Under the pieces are notes generated by a model, which was not told where the DNA came from, ran no database searches, and was given only the letters and a program-made list of their open reading frames with translations. A stretch of 64,000 nt of DNA from Prorocentrum cordatum. Taxonomy: Eukaryota > Sar > Dinophyceae > Prorocentrales > Prorocentraceae. How positions within the stretch are numbered: position 1 is the stretch's first letter; each line of letters starts with the position of its first letter. Shown here piece by piece: positions 45,186 through 55,900 of the stretch. The translations under genes were made by a program, and so were the position numbers. The stretch lies in contig CAUYUJ010019860.1 of assembly GCA_963575745.1 (NCBI GenBank), positions 679,116 to 743,115 on the forward strand. Reading direction: 5' to 3'.

Positions 45186-46537
45186 ACTGTTTGCTTAAAA
45201 CGACTTCTGCGGCACCCTGTCCGGCACCCGCCCAGACCCCCCTGTGGAGTCATCTGCTGCTCTCTTTTAAGACTACTAGAAACCTATCAGTCTTCGCTGT
45301 TAGGTAATAAACACCCCCTCCCCCAAGCGACTGGGGGCCAACCCGAGTCCATGCCGACCCCCCCCCACCATCCCTGGAACAAAAACCATACAAAACACAC
45401 TTCGCCTCCAAATTCGGAACATGCGCAGCCAACCCGATGCGCCCCCCCCCCCGCCATCCCTGTCAAAAAAATCATTATCCCGGCAAAGCAACCTAACAGC
45501 GATGTGTAGAAGCATATCTGAAAGCATTCCCCTTAAGATTCAGATGAAAATCCAGTTGTAGAATTCTGCTGTTCTCGCAGTCGTAGTCGCATTCGCGATG
45601 ACAGTCGCAGCGGCAACGGCAGTCGCAGTCACAGCCTCAACATCAGCCTGCCTCAGCCTCAGCCTCAGCCTGCCTCAGCCTCAGCCTGCCTCAGCCTCAG
45701 CCTCAGCCTGCTTCAGCCTCAGCCTCAGTCTGCCTTCAGCCTCGGCCTCAGCCTCAGCCTGCCTCAGCCTCAGCCTGCATCAGCCTCAGCCTCAGCCTCA
45801 GCCTGCCTCAGCATCAGCCTGCCTCAGCCTCAGCCTCAGCCTGCCTCAGCCTCAGCCTCAGTCTGCTTCAGCCTCAGCCTCAGTCTGCCTTCAGCCTCGG
45901 CCTCAGCCTCAGCCTCAGCCTCAGCCTCAGCCCAGCCTGCCTCGACCTGCAGCATCAGCCTGCCTCAGCATTCAAAATGTGGCCCAGGAAAAGGAGTTCT
46001 GGGAAGTCGAAGAGCACGAAGTTGCCTACAGTTGGCTCCGGGCATTCAAAATGTGGCCCGGGAATGGAGTTCTGGGAACTCGAAGAGCACGAAGTGGCCT
46101 ACAGTTGGCTCCGGGCATTCAAAATGTGGCCCGGGAATGGAGTTCTGGGAACTCGAAGACCACGAAGTGGCCTACAGTTGGCTCCGGGCATTCAAAATGT
46201 GGCCCGGGAATGGAGTTCTGGGAAGTCGAAGAGCACGAAGTGGCCTACAGTTGGCTCCGGGCATTCAGAATGTGGCCCGGGAATGGAGTTCTGGGAGGTC
46301 GAAGAGCATGAAGTGTGTGACTGTTTGATTAAAACGACTTCTGCGGCACCCTGTCCGGCACCCGCCCAGACCCCCCTGTGGAGTCATCTGCTGCTCTCTT
46401 TTAAGACTACTAGAAACCTATCAGTCTTCGCTGTTAGGTAATTACTGAATACACTTTGCGGCGACGGCGGCTGCGGCGGCTGCGGCGGCGGCGGCGGCGG
46501 CGGCGGCTGCGGCGGCGGCGGCGGCGGCGGGGGCGGG

Positions 46538-46585
<48 letters not shown>

Positions 46586-46780
46586 AGCGGCTGCGGCGGC
46601 GGTTAGGTTGCGGGGCGGCGGCGGCGGCGGCGGCGGCGGAGTGGCCCCCAGTAGCTGCCCATCCAAAGACGACTGCTGAATATGCTGAGGCTCGGGCCAG
46701 ACTCGGGTGCTACGTATGTGTTGGGAGGGCGGGTGGGAGTGAGCGAGACGGCGCGCGGGCGGGGAGGGGGTAACTTGACC

Positions 46781-47162
46781 CCTCCCCCTACCCCCCCCCC
46801 TGGACCTGGACGGGGCCAGCCCCGAGGTGTCAGAGGTCAGAGCGTCCAAAAAGGCCTCGGCGAGGAAGCCAATACCATTGGTTTTAGACAAATGTTTACA
46901 TGTTTGTTAACGGGCTTTCTTAGGGAGCTCTAGGTGCAGGCCGTGTGTGATGCGCTCTGGGCTCAAGGGGCCCTGAGTGCTTACCCCCCCCCCCCCATCG
47001 GGCCTAGAAAGACTGGGGGCGGGGCAGCATGCAGAGCAGATGCAGCATAGATGTCCATAACGTGTTGGCTCTAGCTTCAACGAGCAGCAGCCCTCTCCGC
47101 GCCTCCTGTCGAGCGCGCGCGGGATTGCAGCCACGACGCGCCTTTCCTGGCTCGCCGCTCGC
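46781..47162. other. Region upstream of the retroelement
   Basis: 46979-46996 contains a run of C. 46887-46910 has a weak palindrome around ACATGT. The frame of the following gag-like protein stays open upstream to about 47100 (IAATTRLSWLAAR), so the true start may be earlier than 47163. I could not find long terminal repeats. Confidence 0.4.
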
Positions 47163-49072
47163 GTGCTCGGCACCGCCCTGGTGCAGGAGGACGCTGTCGA
47201 GGATCTGCTGAACTACGCGTCGGGCGAGTTCGGCAACCTGTTATCAGGCTCTCCGCTGCTTCTGGGCGACCTCGAGGCAGAGCCCGAAGCGCCCTTCGAC
47301 GAGCCCAGTGTCGACGCGGAGGACGTCGACCCGTGCGAGGACGAGCCTGACAGTCAGCCTATGCCCTTCCAGCGATGGAACAGGGTCTACTACCGCCCGA
47401 GGGCGGATTCCAACCAGGGCCTCACGATGCTCCTGGTCAGCAGGTTCAGCGCCACAGCGGGCGAGAAGAGGTGGGTCTGCATCGACCCGACGGGCAGGCT
47501 TCAGGTCATAGACCTCGGCCAGCCGGCGAAGGTGAAGTCGACGAAGTTTGCAGGCGTGAACCACGGCACTTTCCAGGGCCTCTCCGCGGCGGAGAAGGAC
47601 AAGACCATCGAGGCAGCCGATCGCACCATCGCGACGGGGTCAGCAGCTACGACGGGGAAGATCACCAGGGATCACCATCCACGAGGCGGAGGTGCTGCAG
47701 GTCGCAGATCCCACCGCCGCCACGCGGTTTCGTGGCTCATGAAGCTTGCCTCCAACATCGGCGGCTACGTGTGGGCGCGCCGGAGCTTAGGCACAGCTGC
47801 TGGCTCTACGTTCGTGCTCTGGCGTGCCGTCGTCTACCTCAACGTGGTGGAGTGGGCGAAGTGGGGCTACGCGTCGCTGAAGGAGACCGTGGACACAGTG
47901 GAGCACTTCAAAGAGGAGATCGAGATGGTGTTCGAGATGCACGAGACAGGGGCCCTCGAGCCGCTCTACTTCTCGGTGATGGTGATGCTCGTGAGCGGCT
48001 TCTTCATGTCTTGCTGCAGGTCCTCGCGTTCCTCGCAAGCTCCCTCCTCTACAACGTCTTCTGGTACGTCAGCTCCTGCTCTTCCTGGCTGGAGCTGGCC
48101 CTCATGGTCGGCCACGCCGTCACCAAGCCAGTCTGGATCATCAACTCCCAGAGACGAGGGCGCCCAGGTATCGGACGGCGAGGATTCGGACTCGGCGGGA
48201 GGCGAAGTTCTGAGGCAGCTGGGTATGGTGGCCGAGAGGCTCTCGGCTCCCGAGGAGCGGCAGGCGTCGCGCCCGACGGAGCCTCCTCAACTCGACCCAC
48301 TCCAGTTCCGTCAGCGCCTCAAGCCCCAGCGAAGCCTGGAATCAGCGCGGACAACTACGACCAGATGATGGGTGCCCTCCTTCAAAGGCTGGACCGCCAC
48401 AAGGAGATGGTGGAGCAGGACAGCATGGCCGCTGCTGCCAGCGGGTCCGAGCCGCGGGTAGTCAGCTCAACGCCTAACCCCGAGATCGACTCGTTGGTCA
48501 GGGGCCTGGGCGGCTCCTTCAAGGACATGCGCGAGCTCGCCAAGGAGAAGCTCCAGTCCTACTCCAGCGACGTGGCGTGGACGATCCCAGGAGGCATCAA
48601 GACGAGAGTGGCCCCGTCGATGGTCGTTCGCCTTTACCGCAGTGGAGCTTCAGCGGCGTCAAGCGCCAGGGAGATGATTCGCGCGAAGCAGCTGGATGGC
48701 AACCACATGGCGGAGGAGGCTCTTCTCATCAGCATGATGCTCGATCGTTCCATGGTGGAGGCGCCTGCGGACTGGATCAACTACAAGACGACGGAGCTGG
48801 CGACGCGGCGCCTCCACGGCATCGAGAGGGCCTTCGAGAACGCGCAGCAGAGGTCGGACTGGAAGCCTCCCAACGGCTCAAAGGCCGGCTGGAAGTCTCG
48901 CGTCAACTACGCCCTGCTGGAGGAGCTCGACACGTCCAAGTCGGATCAGGAGGGGCTGCTCGTCGACGGCGTGGAAAGGGAGCTTCGCGAACGCTTGGCT
49001 CATCGCGCCCTTCTCGCCAAATCCCTCGACAAGCTACAGGACAAGAAGCACGCGCCGAGCAAGGACGACTGA
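47163..49072 (+). CDS. Gag-like protein of a dinoflagellate retroelement (one frame change)
   Basis: The first frame gives VQEDAVEDLLNYASGEFG, a segment with KRWVCIDPTGRLQVIDLG, then a hydrophobic helix (LYFSVMVMLVSGFFM) and a Ser/Pro-rich stretch. Around 48280-48345 coding shifts to another frame, which continues ISADNYDQMMGALLQRLDRH and GSFKDMRELAKEKL to a TGA at 49070-49072. The second part is charged and helical, as in nucleocapsid-type proteins. Assignment as gag-like rests mostly on position directly before a reverse transcriptase. The frame change could be a -1 frameshift, an intron or an indel. The first residue shown is a GTG codon in an open frame, so the start is not fixed. Confidence 0.55.
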
Positions 49073-49195
49073 CTGCTGGGAGGTGCTCACTATTCAGGCG
49101 CTTCGCGAAGCGCATTCTCTTGGCGGCCATCATCTTCGAGGCTGCCCACATCTACCGCAACTTGCACGGCGTTATTTTCCTAATTTCTCATCGCG

Positions 49196-51072
49196 ATGAG
49201 AGCGGAGGTCGAATTCCCATCAGAAGGTCGAGCGCGCGACCCCCTGGAGGTGCTGCCGCTCCTGCCGGCGCCGCCCCCCCCTTCATCTCCTTCGGGGCGG
49301 TCGAGGTCGCGTTTCGCCCAGGAGCGAGCGATCAGGGTCAGGACGAACGCCGCTCTGAGGTCCTTAGCCGCGCTGACGACGAACTCCTACCACGACCTGC
49401 GGGACTCCAGCTTCGGATCCTCCAAGGAGTGGGACATGAGCCACGAGTTGCCGCGCAGGATCTCCGAGAGGATGCTGCAGTGCCACCGGGGCGCGCACGA
49501 TCAGAAGATGCACGACTCCGACGCCGAGTCCGCTTTCGAGCGGCTGGCCATGCATGCCAAGCCTGGGACCTACTTGGGCTTCAATGTATGAGAGAAGGAC
49601 AACGACGACGTGCCGCAACGAGGGAAAGTCATGCCCTTCGTGAGCGGCGAAGCGTCTCTGCCTCCAGCCGGGACGCAGCCATGCGACGTGAGAATGACTT
49701 CACCAAAAGCGAGATACCACTTCGACAGATTCTACGAGAGGATGCGCCTGCCGCCCAGCCAGGTCGACCAGGCCGATATCGAGAAGACGAGAGCCTACAT
49801 GGACCCCAGCTTGAGGAACAAATCGGCTCGCCTCCAGTTCGCGCTGAGACTATGGGAGTCAGGCATGCTCGGCTTCACGGACATCTGCAAGGCGGAGATC
49901 TCGGTCTTCTTCGTCATGAAGAAGGTCGGCGAGGCAGGCCAGCTCATCCTTCGTCCAGTCTGGGACCTGAAGCAGGTGAACAAGCGCTTTCAGAAGCCAC
50001 CGCACCTCTCTCTGGGCTCTCCGATGGCGATGGCGGAACTGGACCTATCCGACGAGATCACAGAGGGCAGGATCTTGCAGTCAACGTGGGGAGACGTGCC
50101 ATATTACTTTCGCAGATGCAAGAGCTGCAGCGAGCTGTGGCCGTACATGGTGTTCGGCGGCGTGACGATCCCCCAGCTCTTGAAGGGGCTCAAGCGCCAG
50201 GGCAAGGATACCCCGAAGGTTCCAAAAAGGGGCCCGCTACTTGTGCTTGGTGGTGATGCTGATGGGCTTCAGCTGGTCACCTGCGATCTGTCACGGTGCT
50301 CTGGAGGACCTTCTGCGCGATCTACCCGGCTTCCCGCGGGCAGCCCAGCTGGTCCACGGGCGGGTTCCTCCCAGCTTCTCCGAGACGGCCTTCATCTACT
50401 GGGTGTTCATGGACGACTTCGCCTCGATGACTTCACAGCGGGACGAGAAGAGCGAGGTGGCGGAAGCAGTTCGCGAACACGCTGGGAAGAAGCTCAAGGA
50501 GGTGGGCCTCGACATGCACAAGGACGGAATCGGTGTGGCGATGCCTCTCTCTCTGGGCGTGACGATTACTCAACGCCCTTATCGCTTGATGGCAGCGCAG
50601 GAAAAAGTCAAGAATGTCATTGGTGCGACCAAGGCTCTCCTGGATCGAGGTCGAGCGACTTCAACCGAGCTATCAAGGATAAGTGGGTCGTGGATGTGGG
50701 TGGCGATGTGCTGTCGGGCCGCCTTCTGCATGCTGGGCGCCTGCTACAAGTTCGTGACAAAGTACGGCGACAACGAGCAGGTTCACATCCTGTGGGAGAG
50801 CGCGACCAACGAGATGTACATGCTGTACCACCTGGCCCCGCTGATGTACACCCACTTGGAGTCGCAGTGGAGCTCCAGCGTCTTCGCTACAGACGCAAGC
50901 GAGGAAGGCCTGGGAGTAGCCGAGACAACAGCAAGCCGAGAAGAAGTCAAAGCCGAAGTAAACCGACAGTGGAGAGCCGAACATCTTCGAGACATGGCCA
51001 GGGACGACGAGGAGGAGGAACTGCTCAGCGGCGAAAACCTCGAGCGAGCCAGACGAGGCATCCCCCCCAAAG
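49196..51072 (+). pseudogene. Reverse transcriptase (one stop, one frame change)
   Basis: From 49196 the frame encodes a leader with DSDAESAFERL. A TGA at 49589-49591 interrupts it. It continues with YMDPSLRNKSARLQFALRLW, VFFVMKKV and RPVWDLKQVNKRF, matching the conserved Arg/Asp region of RT fingers and palm. Near 50223-50235 (an AAAAAGGGG run) coding moves by one base. The new frame has MGFSWSPAICHGAL (RT motif B region) and WVFMDDFASMT (the x-x-DD catalytic box, Phe-Met in place of Tyr-x). VFATDASEEGLGV follows, suggestive of an RNase H-type Asp. The end overlaps the methyltransferase frame at a run of seven C. The stop and indel-like shift make this copy probably non-functional unless recoding occurs. 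Confidence 0.75.
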
Positions 51073-52272
51073 GTGATCGATGGCGAGGTCCCTCCTATGA
51101 AGTTCATGGCCGACATCTTATCGGGGTACGGCGGCTTCGGGCAGGCGATCCGCGAGGAGTTACAGTGCCAGACCTTGTTCGTGGACAACGCAAAGCAGGC
51201 TCGCCGCGACCTCCTGGACCCGTCCTTCGTCGAGCTAGTCGGTCGTGCAGTTCTTCGGCCCTTCTTCTTCATGGTCCACTTGGCTCCTCCCTGCTCTACT
51301 TTTTCACGAGCTCGTCGACCTCCCTTGCGAGCTCCAGGCCGTCGGATACTTGGTCTCCCCGGGCTTTCTCCTCAGCAGGTTCAGCGAGTACGGGAGGGCA
51401 GCGCCTTGGCGCAAGCGGCGATCTCTATTTGCTATGCGTGTCTGGCCTCAGGAACAGGTTTTCCACTGGAGAATCCAAGGACTTCGATGATCTGGGACCT
51501 CCCCGACATGGCGAAGTGGTTGACGATGAATGGAGTTCTCGTCGTGGGGATGGTGCACTGTTCTTTCGGAGCCCGATGGAAGAAGCCAACTCGGATACTG
51601 ACCAATGTGCAGGCGCTGAAGGAGCTGGAGTGCAGGTGCTCTCAGGATCACGGTCATCAGGAGCTTCGTGGACGCGATTCTCAAGGGCGACTCTGGACAC
51701 GCCTCGCAGCGATCTACCCGCCTCGCTTGTGCAGTGCCTACGCCCCGTGCGTAGCCAAGGCCGTCTCCAACAACGAGCAGAAGCTGCACGATTGGCGCAT
51801 GCGAGAAGTTCGAGGCGCATCGCCGAAGTCGATCGCAGTCATGAGTCACTGGGCCAAAGTATCCAGATGGCATCTCGCATGGAAAGGGGTTTGGGCTTAT
51901 CACGACCACATCAATGTGCAGGAGATGAGAACGGTCGCATCAGTATCTCGGCACCTGTGTCGGTCATCAAGGAACTGGTTCAGCCGAGTCTTGGTTCTGT
52001 GCGATTCTATGGTTACGGTGGGAGCAGTCAAAAAGATGCGAAGCTCCTCGCGACCTTTGATGAATCAGCTAAAGAAGATCGGTGCGATCACGCTGGCCAC
52101 AGGTATCAGATTGACGCTGAGATGGATCCCCACGGACATGAACCCTGCCGACGGCCCGTCGAGAGGCGAGGAGATAGGCAGCGCCGAGATCACCAAGACC
52201 AAGTCCGAGCTGGGGATCAAGGTCCAGGCCTTCTGGGTGGCCTCCCCCCGCCCTGTGCCACGACCACCTTAA
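51073..52272 (+). CDS. Methyltransferase plus RNase H-like domain of the retroelement
   Basis: One intact frame of about 399 codons. Motif I is ADILSGYGGFGQAI; motif IV is HLAPPCSTFSRARRPPLR, with the Pro-Cys pair of cytosine-C5-type enzymes; GFPLENPRTSMIWDLP gives the ENP-like box. The second half has HINVQEMRTVASV, VLVLCDSMVTVGAV, RSSSRPLMNQL and NPADGPSRG, a pattern I associate with the RNase H-like end of DIRS-like retroelements. The frame is entered from the RT by a one-base shift at 51062-51072. The methyltransferase is the same module as the dead copy at 8339-9040. No tyrosine recombinase follows it here. Confidence 0.7.
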   Translation: MIDGEVPPMKFMADILSGYGGFGQAIREELQCQTLFVDNAKQARRDLLDPSFVELVGRAVLRPFFFMVHLAPPCSTFSRARRPPLRAPGRRILGLPGLSPQQVQRVREGSALAQAAISICYACLASGTGFPLENPRTSMIWDLPDMAKWLTMNGVLVVGMVHCSFGARWKKPTRILTNVQALKELECRCSQDHGHQELRGRDSQGRLWTRLAAIYPPRLCSAYAPCVAKAVSNNEQKLHDWRMREVRGASPKSIAVMSHWAKVSRWHLAWKGVWAYHDHINVQEMRTVASVSRHLCRSSRNWFSRVLVLCDSMVTVGAVKKMRSSSRPLMNQLKKIGAITLATGIRLTLRWIPTDMNPADGPSRGEEIGSAEITKTKSELGIKVQAFWVASPRPVPRPP

Positions 52273-52288
52273 GGTCACTCGAGACAGA

Positions 52289-52333
52289 CGGTGGGTGTCA
52301 GGACCTCACCCACCGAGGTCCTGACACCCACCG
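52289..52333. repeat. Perfect 18-bp stem-loop just after the retroelement
   Basis: Arms 52289-52306 and 52316-52333 are perfect complements (CGGTGGGTGTCAGGACCT), separated by the 9-base loop CACCCACCG. It begins 17 bases after the stop codon at 52270-52272. It could be a 3' terminal structure or RNA-processing signal of the element. Confidence 0.9.
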
Positions 52334-52930
52334 TTGGCGTTTGTTGGCGCCTGAGCACGACCCTTCGGGGGGGAGGCCAACGCATGCGACTTCAAACGAA
52401 ACAACACGTTAAAGTAGGCAGCGCGCCAACAGTTTTCGCAAACTAGCACACGCACACACTCAATGTAACCGCAAGCATTCGCACACACTACTTCACTATT
52501 TGTATCACAACTGCATAGCCGTTTCTATATTGAATCGCACCCCCAAGGTGCTAACGCGTAACAGAACATATCGGCTCGGATTCTCTTCAAAATGCACGTG
52601 CACACACACAACAACAGCAACATCATACGGCACACGCGCAACACAGCGTCACTACCTTCGAGGGACTCAGGAGTTGATCAATCTTCACTGGCGGAAGGCG
52701 GCGGAAGTAAGAAAGAGGGCCCCAAGAAACGCCAAGAGTCACTCACCTCCTGTCGTGCGCTTTCTCTACACGCTTCCTCATCTATCCCCAGCCGCTGCTG
52801 TTCCCGCCGTCCCTCCTCCTCCTCCGCCTCCTCCTCCGCCTCCGCCTCCTCCTTTTTTTTCGTCGAGGGAGGCGTCTGCTGCTATTCTGCTCAGCAATTT
52901 TAGCTTTTGCGTTTTCGCCATTGTCTTGAT
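52334..52930. other. Intergenic region upstream of the eight-exon gene
   Basis: AT-richer than most of the window. It contains CACACACAA-type stretches (52440-52650) and a CTCCGCCTC tract at 52815-52852 followed by TTTTTTTT. I see no gene and no convincing spliced-leader relic. Confidence 0.5.
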
Positions 52931-55900
52931 ATGAGTACCAGAGCACTAGCATTTGCGGTTGGCAGCAATGCTCACATTGAGAATGGAAACGTGCGCTTCC
53001 ACTCTATGGAGTCTCTTTGCAGGGCTTTGTCTGAGGTTGCCCAGGTTTGCCAGGTCTCGAAGGCCAACGTGGTCAAGGGGACTAGAGCTGCCCGGCGCCG
53101 ACAGCTCCAGGACGTGGACTGGGGCACGTTCAAGAGCCTCGTCGCTTACATGGGACCTGTTGTTTCGTGGGATGAGTGCGAAGAGATGCATGGTCTGAAT
53201 CAGGTGGGGGCAGGGGGGGTGCAAGGGCTAGTGCACTTGGGGACTAGAGAGCAGCAAGTAGTGAACGGCGCGTTTGGTTCAGCATACTGGAGCTGCTTCA
53301 ATGATTATTGTTGTTGCGTTTAATTTCATTCGGCCTTCGAAGTTGGAAGGGGAGGTGCTTACGCCGTCGTCTCTGCCTTCGTCTCTGGATTGCAGTTCTA
53401 CGGTTTCTGCGACAGTATCGCCGCAGCAATCATTTTGCTTCTCGGATGCTTCTCTTGAAACGGGCAGTCTTCGCAGGATATGCTCGTCGAAGTCGACGGT
53501 GACGGCGACGGTGACGATTTCGAAGATATCGATGTGAAAGGAGAATCAGTTCAGCAGCTTCGCAAACGCTTCAAGTCATACAAGAAATCAACGCATAGGA
53601 AAATTGCCAGGAGGGATGCAGCGATCGATGAACTTAAAGAAGAGATGCGAGCACTGAAACAAGCACAGCAAGATGCCGAGTTTCGGCGAGGGCCAAAAGG
53701 GCGATATCTGACAGACAGGGGTGGCATGAGGATTGCGATGAGACGAATCATCTCCAACGCCCCTGCAGCATGTTTGGGGCTGGCATGCGAGATGAATATT
53801 TCAGGGCCAACGGTGGCTGACTGGGAGATCAAATTGAGGGCTGCCATGGTAGCAGCGAATAAAGCGTGGCATCACCGCATGATTGAAGATCTTCGGGAGT
53901 ACCATGTTGGTGCTGGTGTTCGTGCAGAGACTTGCTCTACTACGGTATCGTTACATGTTCTTCGTGGTGACGCCACGAACGCCTTCATTTGGCAACGATT
54001 GAAACTCCATACGATGGAAGTCGGAGTGGGCTACACCAGGGAGGCTCGAAGAGGGCAATCTAAACGTCCAGTCCCTTGGGGTGCGAAGGTAATCGCGCTT
54101 CGCGCATCGCGGTATTGGCTGAAGAGGTCCCCTTCTCCAGGGGACCGCGGGGGGCACGAAGATAACCGCGCGTCGCAGTCCACCTGGGAGGGAAGTAGGA
54201 GGGGGGGGAGGATTCCAAATGTCATCGCAGGCCATCCACGAGCATGACAATTGGAAGCACATGCTGAGGAATATGAGTTTCAGAAAATGCATGGGGGACC
54301 TTCAAGTGGTGAAACAAAGCAACATTCTCGGCACGTACGGTATGATCAAAAAACAACTCGCCAGCACATATGCGACGAATTGGTATACTCGAGTTGTCGA
54401 TCATCGCCCCTCTCTCGCTGCCCTCTGCGACGACTCTAGAGAGGGGACAGCCACACCATTGCTGATTGCTGATCATTCGGATGCACCTGTGCCTGTCGTT
54501 GCGGATGGTCCTGCAGCCATTGTGCCAAGCGGTGCTGCAGACTCGTGCACTGACGCTCTAGCGTGCCAGTGGGAGCGCGAGGGGGCCACGTGTTTGGGGA
54601 ATCGTCACATCGAAGTTTGGATGATCACTTCAGATGCAGGTGGTGACGAGGTCGGGTCACGGGCACTGATCCATTCGGAGACTCTTGGGAATCCTTGGTG
54701 CTGGGTGTTCGACGGGGATTGCATGATGCACCAGCTTCACATCATGGTTCGCAACTCGCTAGAAGAATGTGACTTCATGCTGCAGGAGATACCGAGGGCC
54801 GAGTAGTCCTGTTTCTCTGCTTTCTCCTACTATTCCTCATCTTCTTCCTCCTCCTCCTCCTCCTCCTCTCTCTTCTCCTCCTCCTCCTCCTCACTGGAAG
54901 TCCTCCACATAGGAGGTCCTCCACCTAGGACCTCCGGAAGTCCTCTTCCGGGGACCCTCCACCTAGGACCTGCGGAAGAAGAGAGCTGCCCTTCGAAAGG
55001 AGAAGGCTCCGACGAAATTGAGGCGCTCTGCGGAGCTGAAGCAATAACCCCCTCCTGCTTCAAAATAGTCAAGGTTTCTTTTTGTTTGGGGGGGGCTGCA
55101 AATTTTTGGAAGGGGGGGCTGAAATTGTTGGAGGGGGAACTGCCCAGAGAAGGTATTACGCCACCCTGGCCAAGATTATGCACTTATGGAGAGAGCATGC
55201 TCGTACCGTCTTCAGCATGTGGGCTAAGCACGTGGACCCCTCGAGCGCCATGACCTTCGCACACTCGGTCCCACCGAAACCATTAGTCGGAAGATGGGGA
55301 AACACCTCGAAGTGCGAGGCCCACATTGACCGCTGCCCGTTGAGAGTGCTGCGACCAATCCTGCTTACCCTGATGTGCAAAAAAAAATGATGCTGAAAAA
55401 AATGTTGAGAGGGTGACCGCGAAAATGGAGAGGGAGGAGGGCAACGGTGCGAGCAAGGCAGACATCGACGAGATGGGACACGACGACATGGCAGCTTTCG
55501 CAACTAAGCAAAACAAGTGGGCAACCGACGCAGCAGAAGGTGTAAAAGACGATCTTTTCTTTGCAGTATTGAAAGTGTCCAAGGCGGCAAAAGGGCCATA
55601 CGACGCAGCGCTGTATTCTCTCATGAAGTATCGGGGGGCAAACACACCATCAAGTCTTGCAAGATTCGTATGGGGCACAGCAGCTGCTATCATGGGCAAG
55701 CTTGACGGTGGGGACGCCTGGGGCTGGGGAGTTCTGCAATCATGATGGGTCTTGCAATATGAGCAGAGCACCTTGGCATACCATGTTTGCTGCCATCATG
55801 CTATCTCCTCCTCCACTTCCTTCCCAACATGGTTCTATTGAAGTAGAAACATGTTGGCAGCACTGCCAGAGTGTTGTTACCCTCCTCCTCCTCCTCCCCC

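Larger units (their letters stand above)
43675..46780. repeat. Large compound duplication of repeat blocks
   Basis: Three blocks recur. Block P (CACCCCCTCCCCCAGGCGACTGG onward) lies at 43683-43855 and 45308-45470. Block Q (CCCCCAGTAGCTG onward) lies at 44129-44260 and 46640-46770, each time preceded by a GGC tract. Block R (ATTATCCCGGCAAAGCAACC onward) lies at 44277-45297 and 45474-46440. The order is P, GGC, Q, R, P, R, GGC, Q. Only a partial GGC/Q association is repeated at the end, so more than one rearrangement occurred. Confidence 0.85.

Noticed and set aside
44401-46441. Serine/leucine-rich protein followed by HSKCGPGMEFW repeats
   Set aside because: Hexanucleotide and 73-bp repeats explain the frames; all three plus frames are open in the 73-bp arrays.
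50184-50197. GGGGCTCAAGCG resembling the end of the spliced leader
   Set aside because: It lies inside the reverse-transcriptase frame (LKGLKRQ) and matches only eight bases.
52905-52931. TTCGCCATTGTCTTGA just before the eight-exon gene as a leader relic
   Set aside because: Too few matching positions in order; a chance match is likely.
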